A stretch of DNA of 64,000 bases from Saprolegnia diclina VS20 (taxonomy: Eukaryota; Oomycota; Saprolegniomycetes; Saprolegniales; Saprolegniaceae), in contig NW_008246104.1 of assembly GCF_000281045.1 (NCBI RefSeq), forward strand, positions 98,557 through 162,556. Direction: 5' to 3'. Position numbers and translations under genes: made by a program. The notes beneath the pieces were generated by a model. The model was given only the letters and a program-made list of their open reading frames with translations. It was not told the DNA's origin and made no database searches. Positions 1 to 11,619 of this stretch are shown here, in pieces (position 1 is the stretch's first letter; every line of letters starts with the position of its first letter).

Positions 1-153
1 CGTCGGCCATGCACCCTAGCCCTACTCAAGATTCCCCAATATTTTGCGTTTTCACGGCGAGGCGTGCGACATACGATGCAAGTATTGTCTATACGAGGCG
101 AATGCAAGGGACGTTTGGGTTATGCACATCACGTCCTCTCAAACTGAACGCAG

Positions 154-3002
154 TTACAGCTGCAGCACACACGAGAGCGCGACTTGCACGCGCGCGTCAA
201 CGTCAGCACGCGCGTCGAGGTTCGGGTACTGCTGCTCCAGCTGCATCTTGAGCTGCTCAATGGCCTCCAAGAGTCCCTTCTACTTGATCGTTCGTCATGA
301 CGAAGACAGAGAGAGGCAAGGTACTTGGATCGGCTGGAAGAGAATGGCTTCGGTCGACGGGTGCATGAGGTACGTGTGAATCGCGTCTCGGAGCTTGGGG
401 ATGTGTGTCTGCATGGTCTGCTCCAGCTCCACAAGCGCCGCTGCAACCACCGCTACAATAGTCGATGAGCAAGATTTCTACAGCGGCATTCGGCAAGCCT
501 ACGGAGCGGCGGTAGCGCTTTGGCGACTTGCGCCTACACCAGCATCGCACCAACTCGTTGACACGTCATCCTTTTACCTTGCGCAAGAGGGTCGAGAGCG
601 GCCGTGCGGCCATCAGCAGGCCAAACTCAATAAAGGTCGTGCACGCCTTTTTGAGTTCGTGCTCGAGGTCCTACGAAATCTATCTTCACCTTGTGCTTTA
701 TGCCATCGCACCTTTTTCACATCGGAGGTGGTCGTGTTGACGTGAGGAATGCCGTGCGTGAGCAGCCCCAGCACCGAGTTGTCGAGCGAGAGCGAAAAGG
801 CGTCCGAGAGCACATTGCCCATCGCATCTGCATGTGCACCTCCAGACCACATTTTCAGATTCGGGCGTACCGGTCGTCGAAGTAAAGTCCAGACTCTTCT
901 CGGTGATTGAGAACTGAATGTCGAACGGCGTGATGCGCTCGCGCAGCGTCAAGAGGTGCTTGACGAGGAAGAGCCCGCCGTCGCACGGGCCCTACATGTC
1001 GGTCACAATGAGGTTTCTCAAAAATGCAAGACCTTTTGCGCTGTGAGGTCGGCGGCCGCCATTTTCAGCGACGCGGTGCAGATCGAAACAGCGTCTTGCG
1101 CGAGCTCGGTAAAGATATGCATCTACGCACAACCTCTGTCCCCATTCAAGTCCGAGACAAGTAGTTGTACGTGGAGGTAGCGGTACACCTTGGAGAGACA
1201 CATGAGCGTGTGCTCGAGCGTCGGGTACCACGTTGCATACACGGACGTCGCTACGCTTGGACATGCGGTCGATTCTCTCGGAAACGATACAAGTACCTTG
1301 GAGCTTGGCGGGGTAGTCGAGGTCGGATGGCGACGGGTAAAAGCCCTCGATCTCGTCACGAATGAACTTTTGCGTGCAGAGTATAAGGCGCTCCTGCGCA
1401 TCCCCGACCATGCGCTCGATCGCCGCCTCGAGGACCTCGGTGGCAACGCCTAGTATCGCTCTCAAGATCGCGCGGCTAAGGAGGAGCGAGAACCTCGCGG
1501 ACGAATCTGCGCTTCCATGATTTCGCTGCGAAGCACTTCGATCGACTCGCAGAGAATTTCCAGGTCTTGCTCGTGGATCATGCGCGGGCGAATGCACTGG
1601 TACAGAGGGTAGCACAGTTGCAGCACGAGGCGCCTACGACCGACGCTGAGACAAGGTTGACAAGAAACCAACTCGATACTGGAATGCATTGCCATCGAGC
1701 TCGTCGGCGGCCACGTCGTCGTCGTCGTCGTCCTCGTAGAGTGGCGTCGAGGCAAAGATGGACGCGCTTGGCGGCGCGCCAAACATATTTGTGAACAAAG
1801 TGTGCTCGGCTTGACACATGCGCACGAGGAATTGGCAGCCCACGCGCAGCTAGTATCAATGTATCAACTTTCAAAAAGGCAAAAATCGGTGTGTACCACG
1901 TGGACGAGGTCCGATGTCGACCCGTCGAGCGCATGGAGGTGCGTTGTGACTGCAGGTAGAAGCAACGCGACGCGCTGGCCCACATACGCATCGAGCACGT
2001 CCAGCATAAACTGCTCTGAGCTACATAAAATATGAGAAAAATACCGCAAAATTCAAAATCGGACCCTGGTGTGACGGTTCGCTGCTCCAAATGCTTGGCA
2101 ATCGCTTGGCATGCGGGCGCAGCAACCTGGAACTGGGCGTAGTACGTCGAGGCCGGGTCCAGAATATCGGCGTGCACCGTCTACGAGCAGAACAATGAGA
2201 GCGAGAGGGACCTCGAGATGTACCCGCTTGGAGTTGGCTGCGGCCACATGATCCTTGGCCGACTCGAGGGCGGCGATCGCATAGTCCTTGAGGCAGTGCG
2301 ACGCATGCAAAAGGAGCTGGTTGTATGCGGCAAGGTACATCTCGGTGTCCTTGAATTCCATCTACTCATAGCTTGCATGAGATTCCCATCGATAGCGCAT
2401 ATTGTGCGTACGTGCTCCTGGAGGTACCCCGTACACTCGTCGATGACGCGAATGGCCTCGGTGAACGCAGGAGCAGTCGGGTCGATCGTGCCAAACGTGT
2501 AGGGCCGCACGTGTACATGCACGGACGCGTCGGGCTTGGACGAAAAGTCAATGTGGCTTCCGAGGCTTTTGGCAAGCGACGAGATGCGCGTAAAGTACGG
2601 CAGCGGCGTCGACATGGCCTTGAGCTTCCCCTCGAGTGCATCGAGCTCGTGGAGGAGTGTCTCAAAGCTTTCGTAGAGGGCGCCGGTGAGCGCAACAACC
2701 GACGCATGGCGATCTTCCATCTCCTGGAGCAAGCCCAAAGACGCCTGCGTATGCTCGACCACTGCGTTGCTTGCGTTCACGCACGCCACCGCGCGCTGGT
2801 GGAAGGCGTCGACAGCCGGTGGCAGCAGCGGTGCCGTCGCCGACGCAGTCGACACGTGCGATGCGTAGTAGTTCTTGAGGCTCATGGGCGCCTTGGAAAA
2901 CGCTGTCGTTGCATCTTTCGCAGACGTCGCCCCAAGGTGCTGTTGCCACACGCGCTCCAAGCTCGCAAGGAGCGCTTCCTGCTCCGTCGTCAGCAGAGCC
3001 AT
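154..3002 (-). CDS. COG3: Conserved oligomeric Golgi complex subunit 3 (COG3/Sec34)
   Basis: Subunit of the COG tethering complex, which captures retrograde vesicles at the Golgi. Translation of the minus strand, rejoined over short introns, gives family blocks in the right order: [32 protein letters not shown], then [56 protein letters not shown], and near the end [13 protein letters not shown]. At least ten exons are needed. Clear introns lie at 992-1032 (41 nt), 671-711 (41 nt) and 280-324 (45 nt), all GT..AG, and each restores the frame. The first in-frame ATG is at 3002; the upstream extension of the frame starts only with TTG. The stop is at 154-156. A CCAAT box lies about 50 bp upstream of the start (3053-3057, ATTGG in gene orientation). 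An acidic run of six Asp sits in the middle exon. The family call is firm; the exon borders of the middle part are less certain. Confidence 0.9.
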
Positions 3003-4154
3003 CGTTGCCAAGTGGCACCGTTTCCGGACAGCCGGATAACGTTGAGATTCTGCCAATCGCCGCCATTACACGTGGCAGCCCCCACACCCAGAAGCGTTGT
3101 ACGTCAGCTCCTCGGCATTCAAAGGTAAAATAGCGGCCTAATCAATCACCTCGTACATTCAAGCGTAATATTTCGCTGTCCGTGCAACCTTGGCGCTGCT
3201 ACGAACCAGCGCCTCGTCGTGTCGTAATAATAAGGTGAATGTTTTTGCGGAGGATATTTGACCGCGCACCCTCGACCGGCACACGGCCCACATGGACACA
3301 AGAGCAGCACGTGGCTCGTTCAGCGACGCTTGCGATGCTTTCGCTCTACCGAACGTAGCACTGTAGCCCTCCTCGGCGTCGCCTGCGGACAAGAGCTAGT
3401 CGAAGCCCGTCACATTGCTTGCAGGCATCGCCTCATGCTTCCGACGACCGAGGCGGGGTTGTGTATGCGACTGCGCGGGCAGTAACGTTCGATGCAGCCG
3501 TTCTGTTGGCTTCCACGTCCTCGATCCTGCAACGCCAGCGCAGATACGCGCTCATTGTGTCGTCGCCGCTTGACATGGCGAGGCTCTTTCAACACCAACA
3601 CGACCAGCTCCTTTTGAAAGCAGCCTCACACCATCCAACCGCATCGTCGTATGGCAATCAATGGTGAGCCCAGATGGACCGGTGGACGCTACCACGACCA
3701 CAGTCATCAAGGAAGCTTGGTTGATCCGACCGACTGCACTTTAATTCCAGTTCCAGCGCCCGCGTCCCGTCCGAAGCGCCGTCGACACGTCCGGTCCATC
3801 GATCGAAGCGTGGCCACTTCGCCGTCGTCGCCAGGTCCGCTCGGCGCCAGCCGGTCGGGCCGCACTTTCTCGGAATTTAAAAAATGAGATCCTGTGGTCA
3901 CCGTATTTAAATGCGTGCGATACTCCTCCCATACAAATCCTGATACAAAAAACGATCACATCAGAGGATCGGCAAAAAAATATCTCAATTTGCGCTCTCG
4001 TAGCATTTGTTACAGGTATAGGTTTCATTTCATTGGCTAAAAAGCGACCAATCGCGCGCAATCGAAGCCGCCAAAATTCCACCCTCCGTCTTGCCCACAA
4101 ATTAATATTTCGGGATTTGCGCTGCCGAGGCGACTTGACGACGCCGAGCACGGA
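3003..4154. other. Divergent intergenic region between COG3 and cellulose synthase
   Basis: About 1.15 kb between two divergent genes. I see no ORF with family resemblance. It holds CCAAT boxes near each gene start and an AT-rich stretch at 3870-4020, and is most simply read as two promoters and 5' UTRs. Confidence 0.6.
4033..4052. promoter_or_regulatory. Paired inverted CCAAT boxes upstream of cellulose synthase
   Basis: ATTGG (4033-4037) and CCAAT (4048-4052) face each other about 100-120 bp before the ATG at 4155. CCAAT is the binding core of NF-Y; binding here is inferred from position only. Confidence 0.35.
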
Positions 4155-7100
4155 ATGGCCACCGACAAGTACGCGATGAACGCGACGCCGGCCGGGAAGG
4201 TCGAGACCGAGATGTCGGACGACAACAGCATCAAGGTCTTTGGCTGGATGCACAAGCAGGGCACGCGCGCCTTCAAAGGTACGCGCTTCCAGCGGTAGGT
4301 CGCATGCCCATGCTGCGCCATGTAGGGCCCGTGGCCAAGAGCTGGCGCCGCCGCTTCTTTTGCCTTGAAGGCAACAAGATCTACTACTTCCACGAGCCGG
4401 TCGATGCGCGCAAGTACTTCAACTCGCGCAAGAGCGAGCTCTGCATTGGCACGGTCGACCTTCGCGGCGCGTTCAAGCTCGAGCAGAGTTCGCGCCTCGA
4501 TTTGCCGTCCAAGGGTATCGAGATCCACACCAAGCGCCGCGTGTGGCTGCTGTGCCCAGAGACGGACGCCGACTTCAACATGTGGTTCGATGCCCTCGAA
4601 ATGATTATCATCACGGCCGGCAGCGGCAACGTCGTCGTGCGCCAGCTCCCGAACGTGCGCGAATACGTCATGAAGGGTCGCACGAGGTACTACTACCTCC
4701 CGTTTCTCCATGATGGCCAGCTCATGCTGCGTCTAGTTACCGCTTCTTCTACTTTTTGTTTCTCATCACGGCCATCGTCGAGCTCGCGGGTATCATCTTG
4801 TGGTTCCCGCTTGGCATCGAGCCGTGCGATCTTCTCCACCGCAACGACACGTGTGTCAACATCTTCAAGCGCTACTCGGCCGAGAACCAGCCCGTGTGCG
4901 TATCGCTGTCGACTGTCTCTTCCGAGTCTCATGATGGCCTGTAGCTGCGGCCCAAAGCCGTTCAATGGCATGTGGAACCCGCCTCAGTGGTACTGGACGC
5001 AGGCCGGCATGACCAACGTGCAGTGCTTCCGCGAGCCCGTCCTCGCGCACTGGGTCTCGTACTTTATGTTCTACTTTGCCGAGTTTATCTCGATCTTGCT
5101 CGGCGCGCTCTACTACCTCGGGATGTGGAAGCCCGTGCGTCGTGGCGCGCAGTACCTCAAGGACTTCAACCCGCCTTTTCCCTCGGACAAGGTACCCATC
5201 CCTATTTCCTCTTGCAGTACCATCATCACATGCATGTAGTGGCCGTCGGTCGACATTCTGCTGTGTCATTACGCCGAGCCGGCCGAGGACACGATGGCGA
5301 CGCTCGACGCGATCCTGAAGCTCGACTACCCGCCCGAGAAGCTCCACGTGTACATTTGCGACGACGGCGCGTTCAAGACCAAGTTTACGCCCGGAAACCC
5401 GATCCCCGACGTCATTGTCAACCAGGGCGTCATCGAGAACGCGGGCGACGTGCGCTACGAGCTCGCCCACTTTATGTACGAGAAGGTGCTCGACCTCGAC
5501 GGCGACGGCCAAGGCATTGGTTACACGCGTGCGGCCGAGATGGAGGTCAACGAGTGGCGCCGGTCGCACACGACTGTCAAGCTCCCGACCCCCGAGAACC
5601 CGCGCGTGTGCGAGCGCGTCGACTGCGCGATCGGCTCGGAGCGCGACGACTACGACTACCGGTACGCAGGTCTGCCGCGCGTGACGTTTGTCGGTCGCGT
5701 CAAGCCGCCGACGCACCACTCCAAGGCCGGCAACATCAACAACGTGCTCTACAACGAAAAGGCCTCGGGCCAGTACGCGATCATCCTCGACAACGACATG
5801 AAGCCGCACCCGATGTTCGTGCAAGCGACGCTGCCCTTCTTTTTCGACTCGCCGTCGTCGACCAAGACCTTTCGCTGCTCGGCGCCGGGCTGCTCGGACA
5901 TTGCCAAGATCTCGTGCACGCTGTGCGTCCAGGCCGGCGTGCCCGAAGCCAACATTAGCTACTGCTCGAAGGAGTGCTTTGACGCGGCCAACCATGCCAA
6001 GTCGGACATCCACCGCCGCCAGACGCGGTCGAGCCGCGCGAAGCGCACGCAGTGCTCGGGCTGCGGCGGGACGGTCAACCAAAAGACGGGCGAGTGCAAG
6101 AGCTGCCACAACAACTATGGCCGGCGCAGCTCGATTGGCACGGTCCAGAACAACCAAGTGATGCTCGCGATGGACGACCACTACTCGGACGACGTGCGGA
6201 AGAACCAAGTCGGCTACGTGCAGACGCCCCAGTACTTTGAAGACTGCCTCCAGCTCCGCCTCGGCGACCCGTGCGGCCACCGGAACTCGACGTTCTTTGA
6301 TTCGGCGCAGACGGGCATGGACGGCTACGAGTGTGCGTCGTTTGCCGGGACGAACGCGATCTTTCGCCGGTCGGCGCTCGACTCGGTCTCGGGCATTGCG
6401 TACGGGTCGCTGACCGAAGATGCGTTCACGGGCAAGCTCATGATTGACAAGGGCTGGAAGGGCCTCTACTTCCGCAAGGACTTCGAAGGCGAAGAAGGCG
6501 ACCGCATTCGCTTGGCCGAAGGCGCAGTGCCCGAGACGGTCGCTGCGAGTCTGGCGCAGCGCAAGCGCTGGGCCAAGGGCAACTTCCAGATCTTTTTGCG
6601 CCGGAAAAAGTCGCTCGTGGACCCGACGTGGTCGCCGCCGACGGTCGAGCTGCCGCCACCCCGCAAGGTCAACCGCTTCATGCGCTGGGTCTTCTTCATG
6701 AACCTCACGATCTATCCGATCGGGTCGTTCCCGGCGCTCTTCTTCTTTTACATCACCGGGTATTTCTTGTACTCTGGGAATGCGCCCATCTACACGGCGG
6801 GTCTCCGCCTCCTTGTCGCGCTTGTGCCCAAGATTGTCATCCAGACGATCCTCTCGGCCATGATGAACCGGACGGTCGACAACAACGACGTGATGCGCAG
6901 CCAAGAGACGTGGTTCTCGTACGCGTTTGTGCACGTCGTCGCTGTCTTTGACGCGATCTACTGGAAGATCACGGACAAGGAGGCGGCGTGGGCCAACACG
7001 GGCGCGCTCGGCGGCAACTCGACGATGGAGCTTCCCAACGTCTTTGTGTTCTTTGCGATCGTCTTTGGCGTGATCTGGAGCGTCGTCCGCTTCTTTGTCG

Positions 7101-7345
7101 GCTACAACAACGCCGAGACGACGCACGGCACGCCGCTTGTGTTTGGCTCGCTCTTCCTCGGCATCTTCACGGCGAGCCAGCTCGGCCCGATGGTGCGCAT
7201 GTCGCTCCAGACGTACTTTGGCTGGAGCCACAAGAGTCTGACGGACCAAGGCAACGTGGTCGGCTCGTTTGGCCTCGCGATTGTCCTCTCGATCATCTGC
7301 CTCTGGGTGTACATTGAGACGCCGCACACCAACTTTTGGGGCTAA
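4155..7345 (+). CDS. CesA: Cellulose synthase with N-terminal PH domain and an internal zinc-finger insertion
   Basis: Plasma-membrane GT2 cellulose synthase that polymerises UDP-glucose for the oomycete wall. Introns at 4279-4325, 4687-4736, 4896-4944 and 5192-5239 join five exons into about 998 aa. Residues ~30-170 are a PH domain (KSWRRRFFCLEGNKIYYF, WFDALEMII). Two membrane segments follow, then the catalytic domain: DD at 338-339 (YICDDGAF), DxD at 481-483 (LDNDMKPHP), TED at 689-691, QRKRW at ~737. Six hydrophobic segments close the C-terminus. Oddity: between DxD and VGYVQTPQYF, residues ~508-600 carry a Cys/His block (CSAPGC, CTLC, YCSKECF, then H..H) like the zinc finger of methionine aminopeptidase 1, followed by CSGC and CKSC like a zinc ribbon. 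The reading frame is unbroken over it. The PH-CesA fusion is a known oomycete form; the insertion is not something I recognise. Confidence 0.93.
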
Positions 7346-7395
7346 GTCTTGCCATTACATAACCTCATGCCATCTTGATTTTTCATCTTGGGACT

Positions 7396-8112
7396 TTACA
7401 ATGTCTGCGATGGGCTCAGCACGAGCATGGTCGCCTGGCGCGCGTACTGCACGGTCTGGTCGGCCTTGGCGTCCTGTCAAGAAGCATAGGAGATGAGCGT
7501 CGAGAAACATGGCATACCTCGATGGAGGGAAAGATCCGCTCAATGTCGTCGAGCTCGGCGTCCCGCAGCGACTTGAAGAGCTACGCGAGCATGAGGGACC
7601 AGCGGGGATGCAGTGTTGATGCATACCTCTTTGAGCGGCGCTGCCTCGGGCGCGTTGTCGAGCTCGGCGTAGATCTCGCGGATCTGGTCGTTGTAGTAGT
7701 CGGCGATCGCGAGCTTGACGCCGGCCGCGTACGACTGGCTTGTTGTGGGCGAGAGCGTGCGTAGGACGGTGCCAAAGGTCGCGCTCGCAACGGCCGCGAA
7801 CGGCTGCAAGAGGCTCGGGCGGAAGCGGTACGCCGACGAGTTCTTGGTAAATTCTTCCAGCACAGCGTGGTTCTTGCGCTCCGTGGCCGAGAGCTCCTAC
7901 ACTCCGGTCGCATCTACACTAGGATCCTCATTGCCAGGTCGGTATACCTCGAGGAGCGGCGTGGCGGTCGACTGCTGCGCACCGAGGAGGTGCACGGACG
8001 CCGCATGTGACAGGTGGCCCTGGCGCAGCATGCTGCTCACGAGGCAACTCTTGGCGGCCGGGCGCTGGAAGGCCGGGGCTACTCGGACGCAGCCTCGCTC
8101 GAGCCAATTCAT
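7396..8112 (-). CDS. COQ7-like protein with degenerate di-iron site
   Basis: Homologue of the mitochondrial demethoxyubiquinone hydroxylase COQ7, about 185 aa in four exons. Joined exons give LLEELSATERKNHAVLEEF, YRFRPSLLQPFAAV, AAGVKLAIADYYNDQIREIY and LFKSLRDAELDDIERIF, aligning with the family blocks around the second to fourth helices. The N-terminal ~40 residues are Arg/Ala/Ser-rich and could be a mitochondrial presequence. Several iron ligands of COQ7 are missing: the HAGE glutamate is His (HLSHAAS), the third-helix Glu is Lys (GVKLAI), and the last ExxH reads ELDD. A hydroxylase activity is therefore unlikely; a structural or lipid-binding role would be inference. All introns are intact GT..AG with no frameshift, so it reads as a maintained gene and not an obvious pseudogene. 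It is convergent with the cellulose synthase gene, 50 bp away. Confidence 0.7.
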
Positions 8113-9657
8113 GCGGATCAGAAATGAAATTCCGAAACCTGCGTCTCTGCATACTCTGAATATGCGTTCTCAGAGGTAGGATCTTCAGCCGCGTTCGGCG
8201 TCAAGTAAGTCGCGATTAGGGTCCCTCGCCGGCGAGTATAGACCATGCGTATGTACTAACTATGATCGATGAGAGTCTCGTCGTCGTCGCCCCGACCATT
8301 CGATACAGTGTCAACGACTAGTGCTCCCGACGCTTGCTCTCTCTTACTGTCCACCGCGTCGAAATCCTCCCAGCGAGAAATAGGTTGCAGGTTGTACAGT
8401 ACGACGCGCGCAGTTGAGGGCGCTGGAATGATCGCACAGCGATGCGTGGCGGGCGCATGGCGCCAGCCTGCTGCTGGACACCGTGCGACGGCCGCACTGG
8501 CGGTATTTGTAGGAGCTGGCGGTATGCGTTGAGGTGTAAGCGTTGCGGTGTGGGTGCGAAGTCCACGTCAAGCGGACGCGCGGTCCCGCATCTCGGTGCT
8601 GAAGTTGCTCACGTGACGACACGGAGATGATACTTTTTTTGCTGACGTCAAACGACAGCAGGGGTAGCTAACAGTACTCGCGAGCAACGGCGTCACAACA
8701 GCCAAAACGAGCGTCTGCGCGGTACTCACAGCGCGGGCGGCGACGGCGGGAGGCCATCGAGGCCGAGATCGCCTCAACGTGTGGCCAGGAGCGACCTTCT
8801 TACCACGGCAATCCACTTGGCACCCAGTAATTTCGCGACCAGGTGGCGGCGCAGGTGCGTCTACGGCCAGCTGGCGGCAGCTAATTTTCACCTCACGGCC
8901 AACTTGAGCTTGAGTATGCTCGAGAAATTCGAAGGCCTTGGTTCTCGCCAGCTGCGACGACCCACCCTGATTCGGCGCCGGTGAACGTGGCCTTCGTGTC
9001 TTTGCCTCCCGCCGCGTCTGCCTCGTCCGGCCGCCGCATCACACACCAGTCCCTTCTTCTTCTTGTCTCTCAACGATCGAGTATTCGCGGCTACTTGTGC
9101 GATATGCCCATGTTTTTCGAAAAGGCAACCGGGGGGTTTCCAGTCAACAGGTTGTTGAGATTCGCGTGGGACGACGTCATCGTCCTCATCTTCATCTTGG
9201 GTGCGACTTGGCTCGCGCCCGAGACGCCTCTCAATGGTCGATAACACTTGCTCTTTGTATGGACGCCAAGGTGCCAAGCGCAGGCAGGTCCGACGCCAAA
9301 CTCAGAAGCGGTCGGATTTTTCACATTCAACTCTTGGGTCCGTTCGGTGCGGTATTTATTTTTATAGTGTTTTTAACGCAAGATCGCGATCTCTTGAGAA
9401 AAAAAAATACCCGCCGGGTGGTGCGCGCTCATACAAATACCAAATGCGAGCTGCGCGCTTCAACAACGGCGCGCATGGATAGTCGTTTTGTAATTGCGTT
9501 CGCTTGTGAATAAAAATCGGGTGAAAATAAAATGCATTCGAACGCTGTCATTTGGTTTCCAAAGTGGCACTCTGCAATTGGCATCCTCCGCGGTAGATCA
9601 TCATTAGGAGCGGGCGTCGTTCCTTGAAGCAGTATCCTCCCAAGTAGACGACGCAAG
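8113..9657. other. Intergenic region, no supported gene
   Basis: About 1.5 kb. ORFs of 80-130 codons occur on both strands, but those on the minus strand at 8888-9277 and 8344-8622 begin with non-ATG codons and show no family motifs. The last 300 bp is AT-richer and contains a CCAAT box at 9577-9581 (ATTGG), 77 bp before the Myb gene. Confidence 0.5.
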
Positions 9658-11190
9658 ATGGACATGGAGCTCGACTCGCGAGAAGAGTCGTCGCTGCGCG
9701 GCTTCCTCGGCGGCCAGTTCGCCCACGGCCTCCACGCGATCGACACGCGCGGCCACGACGACGAGGGCGAGAGCTACTACGGGTACGCGCGCGACCGCGT
9801 CGAGAGCTACCACGGCGACCGCCCGGACGATAAGAACTGGATGTACCCGACCAAGGTGGACGCGACGCGCCTCCAACGGAGTAGCAGCTACCCGACTGAG
9901 TCGTTTGCGCCGACGATCTACCGCAAGGAGACCAAGCAGACGTCGTCGACGCCGGACTTTGCGATAGCGTACACCCCGACGTCGTCGCGGTCGGGCCACC
10001 CCAACATTAGCCCGACCAATGGCATGTCGCCGTTCCGCGGCCACGACGAGGTCGCCAACGGTATCATGAACTCGACGTCGATCCCCGAGGTCGGCAACAA
10101 TGACACGCAAAAGCACCTGCGCTCCAAGAACCTACCGTCGAGCATCCTTTTCAACTCGGGGCGGTGGTCTATCGAAGAGCACAACCGGTTCGTCCAAGGC
10201 CTTGGCGCGTTCCCGCACGGCGTCCTGAACCGATGGCGCAAGATCTCCAAGGCCGTGGGCACCCGGACCGTGCTCCAGACGCGGACGCATGCGCAAAAGT
10301 TTTTCCGGAAGCTCCAAAAGCAGGACGAGCTCAAGGCCATGAACGACGACGAGAACTACCTCCCGAACGGCGATGAGGTCAAGTCGACCAAGACGAGCAA
10401 GGTCAAGCCCACCGGCGTGTCCTACTCGGGGCTCAAGACGAAAGAAGAGCCGTCGTACGCTTCTGCCAACGCCACTGGCCGCCTCTCGGACCCTGGCACG
10501 TACGAAGCGTCCAACTCGGGACGGTCCCTCACGCCGCTGAGCAACATCACCGAGCATCATATGAGTCGGTCGTACAACCAGGCGCCGCAGCAGTCGTCGA
10601 CGGGCCACCACGCGTCGCCCCCGAGCGCCTTTCCGTCCAACCTCTTTCCAAGCATCTCGATCCCGCCGTCGACGAACGCTCACCTGGCGTCTTCGATTGC
10701 GACGCCGACGACCGAGTCGAGCCGCGCTTTCTCCAACATGAGTCTAGGGCCGCGTACGTCTGCGTCGCCCGCGCCGGCGTCGTACCCACCGACGCGCGGC
10801 AACGACCAGTGGGTCGACTGGCTCCTGAGCAACATTGACACGATCGTGACCAAGAACGGGCGCCAGCCCAACGACGACGGCCGCCCGAGTGCCAAGTCGG
10901 ACGCTGCCGGGTACCTCCGCGCCGGGCGGGCCTTTCGCAGTGCGTCCGAGTCGGCCGTACCGTCGCTGCACTACCGCCAAGACACGAGTGAGCCGTCGCA
11001 GTCGCAGCACGGGTCCTGGGAGGTGTACCCGTCCGCGTACAACAACAGCAACAGCAATGTCAACCACCATGGGAGCAACAACTACTACCGGGACGACGAC
11101 GAGCACGACCAGCACGGCGGGTCGCCGCACGACCAGCAGCAGCAGTTCTACGACGGGCACGCCAAGTACTCGATGTCGAGCGGCGACTAG
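9658..11190 (+). CDS. Myb-like DNA-binding protein, SHAQKYF class
   Basis: Putative nuclear transcription factor of 510 aa with a single Myb repeat at residues ~165-222: GRWSIEEHNRFVQGL, then NRWRKISKAVGTRT, closing with THAQKFF at 210-216. This closing motif is the variant SHAQKYF signature of single-repeat Myb proteins known from plants and oomycetes. The rest is low complexity: Ser/Pro/Thr-rich linkers and a C-terminal Asn/His/Gln/Asp-rich tail including a short Gln run. There is no intron, unlike most neighbours. The first ATG (MDMELDSREE) follows directly on a non-coding leader. The target genes cannot be read from the sequence. Confidence 0.85.
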   Translation: MDMELDSREESSLRGFLGGQFAHGLHAIDTRGHDDEGESYYGYARDRVESYHGDRPDDKNWMYPTKVDATRLQRSSSYPTESFAPTIYRKETKQTSSTPDFAIAYTPTSSRSGHPNISPTNGMSPFRGHDEVANGIMNSTSIPEVGNNDTQKHLRSKNLPSSILFNSGRWSIEEHNRFVQGLGAFPHGVLNRWRKISKAVGTRTVLQTRTHAQKFFRKLQKQDELKAMNDDENYLPNGDEVKSTKTSKVKPTGVSYSGLKTKEEPSYASANATGRLSDPGTYEASNSGRSLTPLSNITEHHMSRSYNQAPQQSSTGHHASPPSAFPSNLFPSISIPPSTNAHLASSIATPTTESSRAFSNMSLGPRTSASPAPASYPPTRGNDQWVDWLLSNIDTIVTKNGRQPNDDGRPSAKSDAAGYLRAGRAFRSASESAVPSLHYRQDTSEPSQSQHGSWEVYPSAYNNSNSNVNHHGSNNYYRDDDEHDQHGGSPHDQQQQFYDGHAKYSMSSGD

Positions 11191-11619
11191 TCGCCTTGCC
11201 TTTAGGCTGCCATTTTCGCCCTGCCCCGGGGCCTTGTATGCGCGTGGTTTTGGTTTTGTTATTTATTGAATATATATATTGGCGCCTAGTTCTCCGTTCT
11301 TATTTCGTTGTGCACAATCTGACTGCACGACTGTAGTGTTCCTTGTCGTTCGTCGTCAAAGCTTCAACAAGGTGGCAGCTCTGATCAGGCTTTTGGATGA
11401 CATGACCAGCATCTGCTTCGGCTACAGCGCAGCTGGAGATGTGAGGACGATGCAGCAGGAAGGTCCTGCAGCTCATTTCTGATTGCTGCGTGTGGTCGTC
11501 TTCTGGCGGATGATGCAGGAGGCAGGATTTGCGCGTTCTGATTGGCGCAACGTGGCAGCTATATATAGCACATTTGGCAACGGGCTTTTGGCTTGTATCC
11601 CGAAATACACCTCGCCGCC
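11191..11619. other. Intergenic region upstream of CFAP45
   Basis: About 430 bp. An AT-rich stretch (11257-11280) just after the Myb stop probably marks its 3' UTR. ATTGG at 11541-11545 lies 75 bp before the next ATG. No gene seen. Confidence 0.5.

Noticed and set aside
4865-7327. 820-codon minus-strand ORF opposite the cellulose synthase
   Set aside because: Arg/Val/Asp/His-rich antisense shadow of a GC-rich gene, with no family motifs; the plus strand carries a clear CesA.
8888-9277. Minus-strand ORF with an Asp/Glu run
   Set aside because: Starts with TTG only, no conserved motif, no convincing exons on either side.
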